From contig NZ_LR732544.1 of NCBI RefSeq assembly GCF_902506575.1, forward strand, positions 2,824,395 to 2,888,394: 64,000 bases of DNA. Direction: 5' to 3'. Positions within the stretch are counted from its first letter, which is position 1. Every line of letters begins with the position of its first letter. Of the stretch, positions 46,887-54,997 are shown piece after piece. This stretch comes from Streptomyces mexicanus (GTDB lineage Bacteria; Actinomycetota; Actinomycetes; Streptomycetales; Streptomycetaceae). The notes under the pieces were generated by a model. The model was given only the letters and a program-made list of their open reading frames with translations, had not been told where the DNA came from and did no database searches. A program made the translations under genes and the position numbers.

Positions 46887-49150
46887 GCGGTCGTCCTCCG
46901 GCTTCCCCTGCGGCGTGCCCGCCTGCGGGTGTCACGGTTGCCTGTCGGCGGCGAGGTGGTGGTGGCCGGTGTCTGGTCACCGTTGGGCGTGGTGTCGCCC
47001 TGCTGGGTGGCCTGCTGCTGGGCGACCTTCTCCTGGTCCTTGGCCGGGTCGCCGGGGATCTTCGCAGCGGCGATGGTGCCGTCGGTCTGGATCTTGGGCA
47101 GGCCCTTCTGCGGGGAGGGCAGCAGCGCCTTGTTGTGGTCGATGGAGCCGTCGGCCTGGACGCCGTACAGGGCGCTGTAGATGTTGCGCACGGCCTCACC
47201 GGAGGCGCCCGAGCCGGTACCGGCCTGGGAGATGGTCATGATGACCGAGTAGTCCTTGCTGTACGTGGCGAGCCAGGACGTGGTCTGCTTGCCGTAGACC
47301 TCGGCGGTACCGGTCTTGGCATGCAGCGGGATCTTGTCCTGCGGCCAGCCGGCGAACTTCCAGGCGGCGGTACCGCGGGTGGCCACGCCCGCCAGGGCCT
47401 GGTCCATCATGTCGCGGGTGGCCTTGCTGATCGGCAGCTTGCCGCGGGGCTGGGGCTTGATCTCGGTGACGTGCTTGCCGTCGGCGCTGATGACGGCCTT
47501 GCCGATGGTCGGGGTGTACATGGTGCCGCCGTTGGAGATGGCGCCGTAGATGACGGCCTCCTGGATCGGGGTGAGCAGCGTGTCGCCCTGCCCGATCGAG
47601 TAGTTGATCTCGTCGCCCTCGCGCATCTTGTTGCCTTCGAGGCAGTTCTCGTACGCGATCTTCTCGACGTAGCTGCCGTCCTTCTTGCCGCTCTTGCACC
47701 AGGCGTCCTTGTTGGCCTCCCAGTACCGCTGCTTCCACTGGCGGTCGGGGACGCGGCCGGTGACCTCGTTGGGCAGGTCGATGCCGGTCTTCTTGCCGAG
47801 GCCGAACTGGTGGGCGGTCTTGAAGAACCAGTCCTTGGGCTGGCCCGGCTTGGGGTTGATGCCGCCGTCCTTCTTCCACTCGCTGTCCGCGAGGTAGTAG
47901 AAGACGGTGTCGCAGGAGACCTCCAGTGCCCGGCCGAGGCTGATGTCGCCGAAGTTCTCGCCCTCGAAGTTCTTGAAGACCTGGCCGCCGACCGAGTAGG
48001 AGCTGGTGCAGGGGTAGTTGCCGTTGAAGTCGTAGCCGGCCTGGACGGCGGCGGAGGTGGAGATCACCTTGAACGTCGAGCCCGGCGCGGACTGGCCCTG
48101 GATGGCGCGGTTGAGCAGCGGGTAGTCGGAGTTCTTGCCGGTGAGCGCCTTGTAGTCCTTGGCGGAGATGCCGCCGACCCAGACGTTCGGGTCGTACGTC
48201 GGCGCGGAGGCCATGGCGACGATCCGGCCGGTCTTGGCCTCCATGACGACGACGGCACCGGAGTCCGCCTTGTAGTTCGAGCCGGTGATGTCGTCGTACT
48301 GCTGGCGGGCGGCCTTCATGGCCTTGTCCAGCTCGTACTCCGCGACGCGCTGGACGCGGGCGTCGATGCTGGTGACGAGGTTCGAACCGGGCTGGGCGGC
48401 GTCCGACTTGGCCTTGCCGATGACCCGGCCGAGGTTGTCGACCTCGTAGCGGGTCACGCCGGCCTTGCCGCGCAGCTCCTTGTCGTACTGCCGCTCCAGG
48501 CCGGAGCGGCCGACCATGTCGGAGCGCAGATAGGGCGAGGAGGTGTCCTTGGCCTGCTGGATCTCCTCGTCGGTGACCGGGGAGAGGTAGCCGAGGACCT
48601 GGGCGGTGTTGGACTTGCCCGGGCCGGGGTAGCGGCGCACGGCCTCGGGTTCGGCGGTGATGCCGGGGAAGTCCTCGGCGCGTTCCCGGATCTGCAGCGC
48701 CTGCCGGGGCGTGGCGTCGTCGGTGATGGGGATGGGCTGGTACGGCGAGCCGTTCCAGCAGGGCTGCGGGGTCTTGGCGTCGCACAGCCGGACCTTCTGC
48801 ATGACCTCCTGCGGACTCATGCCGAGGACACCGGCCAGCTTGGTCAGCACCGCCTTGCCGTCGTCCTTCTGCTTGAGCAGGTCGGTGCGGGAGGCGGAGA
48901 CCACCAGGCGGGTCTCGTTGTCGGCGAGCGGCACGCCGCGCGCGTCCAGGATCGAGCCGCGCGTGGCGGGCTGCACGACCTGCTGGACGTGGTTGCCGGA
49001 CGCCTCCTTCTGGTAGTAGGCGCCCTCGCGGATCTGCAGGTACCACAGCCGGCCGCCGAGGGTGCCGAGCAGGGAGAGGACGAGGATCTGGATCACGACG
49101 AGACGGGTGCGGACCCGTGGGGTCCGGCCGGTCTCGGGGATGTTGGTCAC
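46883..49150 (-). CDS. mrdA: Penicillin-binding protein 2 (class B transpeptidase)
   Basis: 755 residues. N-terminal transmembrane helix (VVIQILVLSLLGTLGGRLWYLQI), PBP dimerisation domain (about 50-270), transpeptidase domain with SAPGSTFKV (Ser-x2-Lys near residue 355), YSIGQGD (SxN-like region) and the HAKTGTAEV box. The class B PBP partner of the next-gene RodA. The C-terminal ~70 residues are disordered and end in an Arg-rich stretch. It lies in the mre cluster with mreB, mreC and mreD on the same strand; a 158-base gap with alternating purine-pyrimidine sequence separates it from mreD. The GTG/ATG start at 49148-49150 gives TNIPETGRTPRVR as expected. Confidence 0.95.
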   Translation of the reverse strand: MTNIPETGRTPRVRTRLVVIQILVLSLLGTLGGRLWYLQIREGAYYQKEASGNHVQQVVQPATRGSILDARGVPLADNETRLVVSASRTDLLKQKDDGKAVLTKLAGVLGMSPQEVMQKVRLCDAKTPQPCWNGSPYQPIPITDDATPRQALQIRERAEDFPGITAEPEAVRRYPGPGKSNTAQVLGYLSPVTDEEIQQAKDTSSPYLRSDMVGRSGLERQYDKELRGKAGVTRYEVDNLGRVIGKAKSDAAQPGSNLVTSIDARVQRVAEYELDKAMKAARQQYDDITGSNYKADSGAVVVMEAKTGRIVAMASAPTYDPNVWVGGISAKDYKALTGKNSDYPLLNRAIQGQSAPGSTFKVISTSAAVQAGYDFNGNYPCTSSYSVGGQVFKNFEGENFGDISLGRALEVSCDTVFYYLADSEWKKDGGINPKPGQPKDWFFKTAHQFGLGKKTGIDLPNEVTGRVPDRQWKQRYWEANKDAWCKSGKKDGSYVEKIAYENCLEGNKMREGDEINYSIGQGDTLLTPIQEAVIYGAISNGGTMYTPTIGKAVISADGKHVTEIKPQPRGKLPISKATRDMMDQALAGVATRGTAAWKFAGWPQDKIPLHAKTGTAEVYGKQTTSWLATYSKDYSVIMTISQAGTGSGASGEAVRNIYSALYGVQADGSIDHNKALLPSPQKGLPKIQTDGTIAAAKIPGDPAKDQEKVAQQQATQQGDTTPNGDQTPATTTSPPTGNRDTRRRARRRGSRRTTA

Positions 49151-49180
49151 TGGTGCTGCCTCCCCCTCTCAGCGTGCCGA

Positions 49181-49242
49181 CGTGTGTGCGCGTGCGGACG
49201 TGTGTGCGTGGACGCGTACAGGCGTTTGCGTGCGTACGCATG
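49181..49242. repeat. Alternating purine-pyrimidine (GTGCGT-type) tract
   Basis: Three runs of strictly alternating bases (49181-49196, 49198-49210, 49228-49242) contain an imperfect direct repeat of ACGTGTGTGCG. It fills part of the gap between mrdA and mreD. Such tracts can adopt left-handed DNA; no gene is seen. Confidence 0.6.
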
Positions 49243-49308
49243 ATGAACGACGGACCTGTGAGCCCTCGTTCCGCCGGACCGTCCCCGTTCGGGTGAACTC
49301 TGCGGGGC

Positions 49309-49986
49309 TCACAGCCGCTTGACCCCCTTGATGCGGCCCACCCGGACGGAGCGGGTGCGGGCCTTGGTCTTCAGGCCGCCCAGCGCCCCGCGCTGGCCGC
49401 CGATGCGCAGCCCGGTGCCGGAGGACAGCCAGCCGGAGGACAGGTCGGTGCCCTGGCCGGCGCCGCCGGCCTCGGCGAGCGGGTCGTGGTCGGTGCGCCG
49501 GGCCAGCGCCATGATGCCGGGCACGACGAAGGGGGCGAGCAGCAGGTCGTACACCGCGGCCGTGAACAGCAGGCCGGGCAGGCCGACATGGCGGGCGGCG
49601 GTGTCGCCGACGAGGGCGCCGACACCGGCGTACAGCAGCGTGGAGCCGAGCGCGGCGCCGACCACCACCGCCATGGGGCCGGTGGCCGACTTCACCTGGC
49701 CGGTCTCCGGCTTGATGAGTCCGGCGAAGTAGCCGATGACGCACAGCACGAGCGCGTAGCGCCCGGCGGCGTGGTCGGCGGGCGGGGCGAGGTCGGCGAG
49801 CAGTCCGGCGCCGAAGCCGATGAGGGCACCGCCGACGTGGCCGTAGACCATGGCCAGGCCGAGGACGGTGAGCAGCAGCAGGTCGGGCACGGCGCCCGGC
49901 AGGTGCAGCCGGGACAGGACGCTGACCTGGATCACCAGGGCGACGACGACCAGCGCGGTGGAGAGCAGGATCCGGTTCAGGCGCAT
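49309..49986 (-). CDS. mreD: Rod-shape-determining membrane protein MreD
   Basis: 225 residues beginning MRLNRILLSTALVVVALVIQVSVLSRLHLPGAVPDLLLLTVLGLAMVYG. Five to six hydrophobic helices with the usual MreD loops (PDLLLL, DLAPPADHAAGRYALVLCVIGYF). It scaffolds the MreBCD complex. Immediately downstream of mreC (15 bases). The ~60-residue cytoplasmic tail (from DPLAEAGG...) is an actinobacterial extension, ending in the basic SVRVGRIKGVKRL. The neighbours make the assignment firm. Confidence 0.93.
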   Translation of the reverse strand: MRLNRILLSTALVVVALVIQVSVLSRLHLPGAVPDLLLLTVLGLAMVYGHVGGALIGFGAGLLADLAPPADHAAGRYALVLCVIGYFAGLIKPETGQVKSATGPMAVVVGAALGSTLLYAGVGALVGDTAARHVGLPGLLFTAAVYDLLLAPFVVPGIMALARRTDHDPLAEAGGAGQGTDLSSGWLSSGTGLRIGGQRGALGGLKTKARTRSVRVGRIKGVKRL

Positions 49987-50001
49987 GGGACTTCGAAGCT
50001 C

Positions 50002-51054
50002 CTACTGCTGCTGGCTGTCGGTGGACTGCGCGTCGGGCCGCCCGCTGCTGGTCGCGTTCGGGCTGCCGCCGCCGTTCGCGTTCGTGCCGTCGTTCGCGTT
50101 CCCGCTGTCGTTCGCGTTCCCGTCGTTCGCGTTCCCGTCCGCGCCGGCGGACGGGGTGACCGTCACGGTCACCGTCGGCGTCGGGGTCGGCTTGGGCTTG
50201 GGCGGCAGGACCGCGTCCCGCGGGTCCTTCTTCGGGGCCTGGACGACGACGCCGACGACGTCGAGCTTGGTGAAGCCGACGTACGGCGTCACGTACACCG
50301 TGCGGGTCAGATCGCCGCCGGAGGGGTCCACGCGGGAGACGACACCCACCGGCACGCCCGGCACGAACGGCTTGTCGCCCTGCGAGCCGAAGGTGACCAG
50401 CCGGTCGCCCTTCTTCACCTCGGCCTTGCCGTTGAGGAGCTGCACCCGCATCGGGCGGTCGCCCTGGCCGGAGGCGAAACCGAGTTCGTCGGTGCCCTCC
50501 ATCCGGGTGCCGACGGTGAAGTCCGGGTCGTTGGCGAGCAGCACGGTGGCGGAGTCGGGGCCGACGGTGGTGACCCGGCCGACCAGCCCGTCGGCGTTGA
50601 GGACGGTCATGTCGCGCTGGATGCCGTCGTGGGAGCCCACGTCGATGGTGATGGTCCAGGAGAAGCCCTGCGCGGCTCCTATGGCGATGACCTGGGCGCC
50701 CTTGATGCCGTACTGCCCCTGGCCGGCCAGCTTCAGCATCCGGTCGAGCTGGGACAGGCGGCTGCGGTTGCGGGCGTCGCTGCCCAGCTTGGCCTTCAGC
50801 GCGGCGTTCTCCTTCTCCAGCGCGGTCAGCCGGTCGTGGCGTTCACCGGAGTCACGGACGGCGGAGACCGCGTTGCCGACCGGGTTCACCACGGACGACA
50901 GGCCGTTCTCCACGGGGCCGAACACGGTGGCGGCGGCCCGTCTGGCGCCCTGCACGGGGGAGTTCTCCCCGCCACGGATGTCCACCGTGATCAGCGCGAA
51001 CGCGATCGCGATCAGCAGCACCAGGAGCAGCCGGCTCTCTTTCGTGTCCCTCAC
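50002..51054 (-). CDS. mreC: Rod-shape-determining protein MreC
   Basis: 350 residues: a short inside part, a transmembrane helix (LLLVLLIAIAFALITVDI), a coiled coil (about 55-110, ERHDRLTALEKENAALKAKLGSDARNRSR), and the MreC beta-barrel domain (about 115-280). The tail from ~285 is disordered with tandem Asn/Asp/Gly repeats (NANDGNANDSGNANDGTNANGGG). In the cell it links MreB to the wall enzymes outside. Start ATG at 51052-51054 (MRDTKESRLLLVLL), following mreB after a gap with a hairpin. By position it matches S. coelicolor SCO2610. Confidence 0.95.
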   Translation of the reverse strand: MRDTKESRLLLVLLIAIAFALITVDIRGGENSPVQGARRAAATVFGPVENGLSSVVNPVGNAVSAVRDSGERHDRLTALEKENAALKAKLGSDARNRSRLSQLDRMLKLAGQGQYGIKGAQVIAIGAAQGFSWTITIDVGSHDGIQRDMTVLNADGLVGRVTTVGPDSATVLLANDPDFTVGTRMEGTDELGFASGQGDRPMRVQLLNGKAEVKKGDRLVTFGSQGDKPFVPGVPVGVVSRVDPSGGDLTRTVYVTPYVGFTKLDVVGVVVQAPKKDPRDAVLPPKPKPTPTPTVTVTVTPSAGADGNANDGNANDSGNANDGTNANGGGSPNATSSGRPDAQSTDSQQQ

Positions 51055-51168
51055 GTGCGGCGGCCGTGCCCTTCCTCATAGGAACCGGGTGGCCCCCGAG
51101 AAAACGCTCGGACGTGAGCGCAATTCCAAGGGGCCTGTTTGCGGGAGCTTATGCCTCTATATCAACGA

Positions 51169-51204
51169 TCCGCCGTACGAGAGGAGATCATCTCGTACGG
51201 CGGA
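51169..51204 (-). promoter_or_regulatory. 14-bp stem hairpin between mreB and mreC
   Basis: TCCGCCGTACGAGA (51169-51182) pairs perfectly with TCTCGTACGGCGGA (51191-51204) around an 8-base loop, just after the mreB stop. It is a strong partial terminator or attenuator, which would let mreB be made in excess over mreC. No U tract. Confidence 0.7.
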
Positions 51205-51218
51205 CCCGAAATTTTCTG

Positions 51219-52250
51219 TCACCTGCGCGGCTGGGCGTCCAGGACCTGCTGCAGTGCCTCGAACTCCTCGACGCATTTGCCGGAGCCGAGCGCCACGCTG
51301 TCCAGCGGATCCTCGGCGATGTGGATCGGCATACCGGTCTCCCGGCGCAGCCGCTCGTCCAGGCCGCGCAGCAGGGCGCCGCCGCCGGTCAGGACGATGC
51401 CCCGGTCCATGATGTCGCCGGACAGCTCCGGCGGGCACTTGTCCAGGGTGGTCTTGACCGCGTCGACGATCGCGTTGACCGGTTCCTCGATCGCCTTGCG
51501 GACCTCGGCGGCGGAGATGACGACGGTCTTCGGCAGCCCGGAGACCAGGTCACGGCCGCGGATCTCGGTGTGTTCGTCGGTGTCCAGGTCGTACGCCGAA
51601 CCGATCGTGATCTTGATCTGTTCGGCCGTCCGCTCACCCAGCAGAAGGCTGTACTCCTTCTTGACGTGCTGGATGATGGCGTTGTCCAGCTCGTCGCCGG
51701 CCACCCGGATGGACTGGGCGGTGACGATGCCGCCGAGGGAGATGACCGCGACCTCCGTGGTGCCGCCGCCGATGTCCACCACCATGTTGCCCGTGGCCTC
51801 GTGGACCGGCAGGCCCGAGCCGATGGCCGCGGCCATGGGCTCCTCGATGATGTGCACCTGGCGGGCACCGGCCTGCGAGGACGCCTCGATGACGGCGCGC
51901 CGCTCGACTCCGGTGATACCGGAGGGCACGCAGACCACGACCCGCGGCCGCGCGAGATAGCGCCGCTTGTGGATCTTCAGGATGAAGTAGCGGAGCATCC
52001 GCTCGGTGATCTCGAAGTCCGCGATGACGCCGTCCTTCAGCGGACGCACGGCAACGATGTTGCCGGGCGTGCGCCCGATCATCTTCTTCGCCTCGGCGCC
52101 GACCGCGAGGATGCCACCGGTGTTCGTGTTGATCGCGACGACGGACGGCTCGTTGAGTACGATCCCGCGACCCCTGACGTACACCAGCGTGTTGGCGGTC
52201 CCGAGGTCGACAGCCATGTCACGGCCGATGAACGACATAGAGTTCCCCAT
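51219..52250 (-). CDS. mreB: Rod-shape-determining actin homologue MreB
   Basis: 343 residues from the ATG at 52248-52250 ([29 protein letters not shown]), the length known for the Streptomyces protein; the open frame to 52331 adds a non-conserved stretch. The actin-fold phosphate loop [10 protein letters not shown], the second loop [15 protein letters not shown] and the third [15 protein letters not shown] are all present. MreB polymerises below the membrane and, in Streptomyces, guides spore wall thickening rather than vegetative growth. It is the first gene of the mre cluster, with the promoter in the 309-base region upstream. Confidence 0.97.
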   Translation of the reverse strand: MGNSMSFIGRDMAVDLGTANTLVYVRGRGIVLNEPSVVAINTNTGGILAVGAEAKKMIGRTPGNIVAVRPLKDGVIADFEITERMLRYFILKIHKRRYLARPRVVVCVPSGITGVERRAVIEASSQAGARQVHIIEEPMAAAIGSGLPVHEATGNMVVDIGGGTTEVAVISLGGIVTAQSIRVAGDELDNAIIQHVKKEYSLLLGERTAEQIKITIGSAYDLDTDEHTEIRGRDLVSGLPKTVVISAAEVRKAIEEPVNAIVDAVKTTLDKCPPELSGDIMDRGIVLTGGGALLRGLDERLRRETGMPIHIAEDPLDSVALGSGKCVEEFEALQQVLDAQPRR

Positions 52251-52559
52251 CAGGATTCGTCTGGCCCACCCGAAAAGCCGTGAGGGCATTTCAGGTCGGC
52301 GAGGTGGGTGCTGTGACGTGAAGGCTTCCATCGTAGACGCGCCTGCACGAACACTGCGCGAGGGTCTTCGCCATTGTCAGCAGATGGCGTACCGCCTCGC
52401 TTGTGGAGACGTCCCATCGGGGGCACGCGTTCCCCCGATCGGCACCGCGTATGCCGGTGGCGGCCGGAAACGACACGGCCGCCCAGGTCAGACAGCCCGA
52501 TGAGCTGACGATACGTCAGAAAAACGTCGTTCCCGCGCGCGACCGGTGCCGTCCGCGGG
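52251..52559. promoter_or_regulatory. 309-bp upstream region of mreB
   Basis: This is the region between the mreB start and the ndk stop. It should hold the mreB promoter. A short palindrome CTGACGATACGTCAG lies at 52505-52519. No further gene is visible. Confidence 0.5.
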
Positions 52560-52973
52560 TCAGGCCAGGCCGGGGAAGAAGATCTTCACCTCGCGCTCGG
52601 CGGACTCCTCGGAGTCGGAGGCGTGGATCAGGTTCTCCCGGACGATCACGCCGTAGTCCCCGCGGATCGAGCCCGGCGCGGCGGCGATCGGGTCGGTCGG
52701 ACCGGCCAGCGCCCGCATCCCCTCGATGACCCGCTCACCCTCGACGATCATGGCCACGACCGGGCCGGAGGACATGAACTCCACCAGCGGCTCGTAGAAC
52801 GGCTTGCCCTTGTGCTCGCCGTAGTGCTGCTCCAGCGTGTCGGTGTCCAGCGTGCGCAGCTCCAGCGCGGTGATCCGCCAGCCGGCCTTGCGCTCGATAC
52901 GGCTGATGATCTCGCCGGTCAGGCCACGACGGACGGCGTCGGGCTTGAGGAGGACGAGGGTGCGCTGGGTCAC
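52560..52973 (-). CDS. ndk: Nucleoside diphosphate kinase
   Basis: 137 residues from the GTG at 52971-52973 (VTQRTLVLLKPDAVRRGL), preceded by AGGAG. The catalytic His is in NLIHASDSEESAEREV, the family signature. It equalises NTP and dNTP pools. The open frame upstream to 53033 is not part of it. It lies beyond mreB on the same strand, and is followed upstream by the small DUF4233 membrane protein and folC. Length and motif fit. Confidence 0.97.
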   Translation of the reverse strand: MTQRTLVLLKPDAVRRGLTGEIISRIERKAGWRITALELRTLDTDTLEQHYGEHKGKPFYEPLVEFMSSGPVVAMIVEGERVIEGMRALAGPTDPIAAAPGSIRGDYGVIVRENLIHASDSEESAEREVKIFFPGLA

Positions 52974-53029
52974 GGGAGGACTCCTTCTCCTGCTTGAGAT
53001 GCGGTGGGACGAAGGGTACAGGGCCTTCG

Positions 53030-53395
53030 TCACACAGCGTCAGCCGAGGCGGAGCCGCCCTCGGCGGCCTGCGCCGCGAACCGCGCCTTGGCCGCGTCGA
53101 CCTTCCGCCCGAAGTGCACCGACGCCCACCACAGCCCTGCGAACACCGCGCCCAGGAAGTACATCGTGGGCACCACGACCCCGGAGGCGATCAGCGCGAT
53201 CTGCAGCGCCCAGCCCAGCACCACACCGGAGCGGCGGGGCACCCTCCCGCACAGCAGCACGCACAGCACCATCGCGATGCCGCTGACCGTCCACACCGTC
53301 CCCATGGACAGGTCCGGGTCCTTCATCGCGACCAGCGCGGCGAACCCGATGACGAAGAACTCGCCGATCAGCGTCGAGGAACACAGCGTACGCAC
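53030..53395 (-). CDS. DUF4233-family membrane protein
   Basis: 121 residues starting with a GTG at 53393-53395 (MRTLCSSTLIGEFFVIGFAALVAM), with four hydrophobic helices and a soluble C-terminal helix (RKVDAAKARFAAQAAEGG). It is located between ndk and folC on the same strand; the gap to folC is only six bases, so it is probably in the folC transcript. DUF4233 proteins accompany folC in many Actinobacteria, but the function is unknown. Confidence 0.85.
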   Translation of the reverse strand: MRTLCSSTLIGEFFVIGFAALVAMKDPDLSMGTVWTVSGIAMVLCVLLCGRVPRRSGVVLGWALQIALIASGVVVPTMYFLGAVFAGLWWASVHFGRKVDAAKARFAAQAAEGGSASADAV

Positions 53396-53401
53396 GGGAT
53401 G

Positions 53402-54922
53402 TCAGCCCCTTCCCAGGAGCAGTCGGGCCTCACCGACGGTGATGACGGAACCGGTGACCAGCACTCCCCCGCCGGCGAACTCGCCCTCCTCCTCGGCGAG
53501 CGTGATCGCGGCCTCCAGCGCGTCCGGCAGCCGCGGCTCCACCTGGACCCGCTCCTCACCGAACACCTCCACGGCGATCGCCGCCAGCTCGTCGGCGTCC
53601 ATCGCGCGGTGGCTGGAGTTCTGCGTGACCACGACCTCCGCGAACACCGGCTCGAACGCCTCCAGCAGCCCGCGCACGTTCTTGTCCGCGCTGGCCCCGA
53701 CCACGCCGATGAGCCGGCTGAAGTCGAACGCCTCGTGCACGGCCTCGGCGGTGACCTGCGCGCCCGCCGGATTGTGCGCGGCGTCCAGCACCACGGTCGG
53801 CGAGCGCCGCACCACCTCCAGGCGGCCCGGCGAGGTCACCGACGCGAACGCCCGGCGGACGGTCTCGACGTCCAGCGGCTCGGCCCGCTGCGCCCCCACC
53901 CCGAAGAACGCCTCCACCGCGGCCAGCGCCACCGCCGCGTTGTGCGCCTGGTGCGCGCCGTGCAGCGGCAGGTACACCTCCGTGTACTCGCCGCCCAGCC
54001 CGCGCAGCGTCAGCAGCTGCCCGCCCACGGCCACCTGCCGCGCCACGACCCCGAACTCCAGGCCCTCGCGGGCCACGGTCGCGTCGACCTCCACGGCCTT
54101 CTTCAGCAGCACCTGCGCGGCGTCCACCGGCTGCTGCGCCATGATCACCGTGGCGCCCTGCTTGATGATGCCGGACTTCTCCCCGGCGATCTCCCCGGTG
54201 GTCGAGCCGAGCCGGTCGGTGTGGTCCAGGCCGATGGGGGTGATCACGGCGACGTCCCCGTCGATGACGTTGGTGGCGTCCCAGCTGCCGCCCATGCCGA
54301 CCTCGACCACGGCCACGTCGACCGGCGCGTCCGCGAAGGCCGCGTACGCCATGCCGGTCAGCACCTCGAAGAAGGACAGCCGGTACTCCTGCGCGGAGTC
54401 GACCATCTCGATGTACGGCTTGATGTCCTGGTACGTCTCGACGAACCGCTCCGCGGAGATCGGCGCGCCGTCCAGGCTGATCCGCTCGGTGATCGACTGC
54501 ACGTGCGGCGAGGTGTACCGGCCGGTGCGCAGCTCGAACGCGCCGAGCAGCGCCTCGATCATGCGGGCGGTGGAGGTCTTGCCGTTGGTGCCGGTGATGT
54601 GGATGGAGGGATAGGCGCGCTGCGGCTCGCCGAGGACGTCCATCAGCGCGGCGATCCTGCTGACCGAGGGCTCCAGCTTGGTCTCGCCCCAGCGGGTCGC
54701 CAGCTCCGCCTCGACCTCCCGCAGTGCCTTGTCCACCTCGGGGTCGGCCGGCCGCGCCGGCACCTCTGCCTGGGGCGGGCCCCCCTGGGTGCGCAGGGTG
54801 CGGCTGCCTGCCTCGATCACCGCGAGATCGGGGTCGCGGTCGGTCTCGGCCGCGATGATCTCGTCGAAGGAGTCGAGGGGGTCGGGCTGGTCGTCGTTGC
54901 CGTTCGGGGGCTGCTCGCTCAC
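53402..54922 (-). CDS. folC: Bifunctional folylpolyglutamate synthase / dihydrofolate synthase
   Basis: 506 residues from the GTG at 54920-54922 (VSEQPPNGNDDQPD); the first ~75 residues are a charged extension and the frame beyond is not part of it. The P-loop is ITGTNGKTSTARM (about 130), with GRYTSPHVQSITERI and VVEVGMGGSWDATNV, the classic Mur-ligase-like FolC blocks. VLDAAHNPAGAQ lies in the second half. It adds glutamate to folates. valS lies 75 bases upstream on the same strand, and the DUF4233 gene directly downstream. Confidence 0.95.
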   Translation of the reverse strand: MSEQPPNGNDDQPDPLDSFDEIIAAETDRDPDLAVIEAGSRTLRTQGGPPQAEVPARPADPEVDKALREVEAELATRWGETKLEPSVSRIAALMDVLGEPQRAYPSIHITGTNGKTSTARMIEALLGAFELRTGRYTSPHVQSITERISLDGAPISAERFVETYQDIKPYIEMVDSAQEYRLSFFEVLTGMAYAAFADAPVDVAVVEVGMGGSWDATNVIDGDVAVITPIGLDHTDRLGSTTGEIAGEKSGIIKQGATVIMAQQPVDAAQVLLKKAVEVDATVAREGLEFGVVARQVAVGGQLLTLRGLGGEYTEVYLPLHGAHQAHNAAVALAAVEAFFGVGAQRAEPLDVETVRRAFASVTSPGRLEVVRRSPTVVLDAAHNPAGAQVTAEAVHEAFDFSRLIGVVGASADKNVRGLLEAFEPVFAEVVVTQNSSHRAMDADELAAIAVEVFGEERVQVEPRLPDALEAAITLAEEEGEFAGGGVLVTGSVITVGEARLLLGRG

Positions 54923-54997
54923 GAGGCAAGTGTACGTAGGTGGCCGAAGGCCCCCGGAACCCGACGGCTCCGGGGGCCTCACGGCACGTACGCCCGG

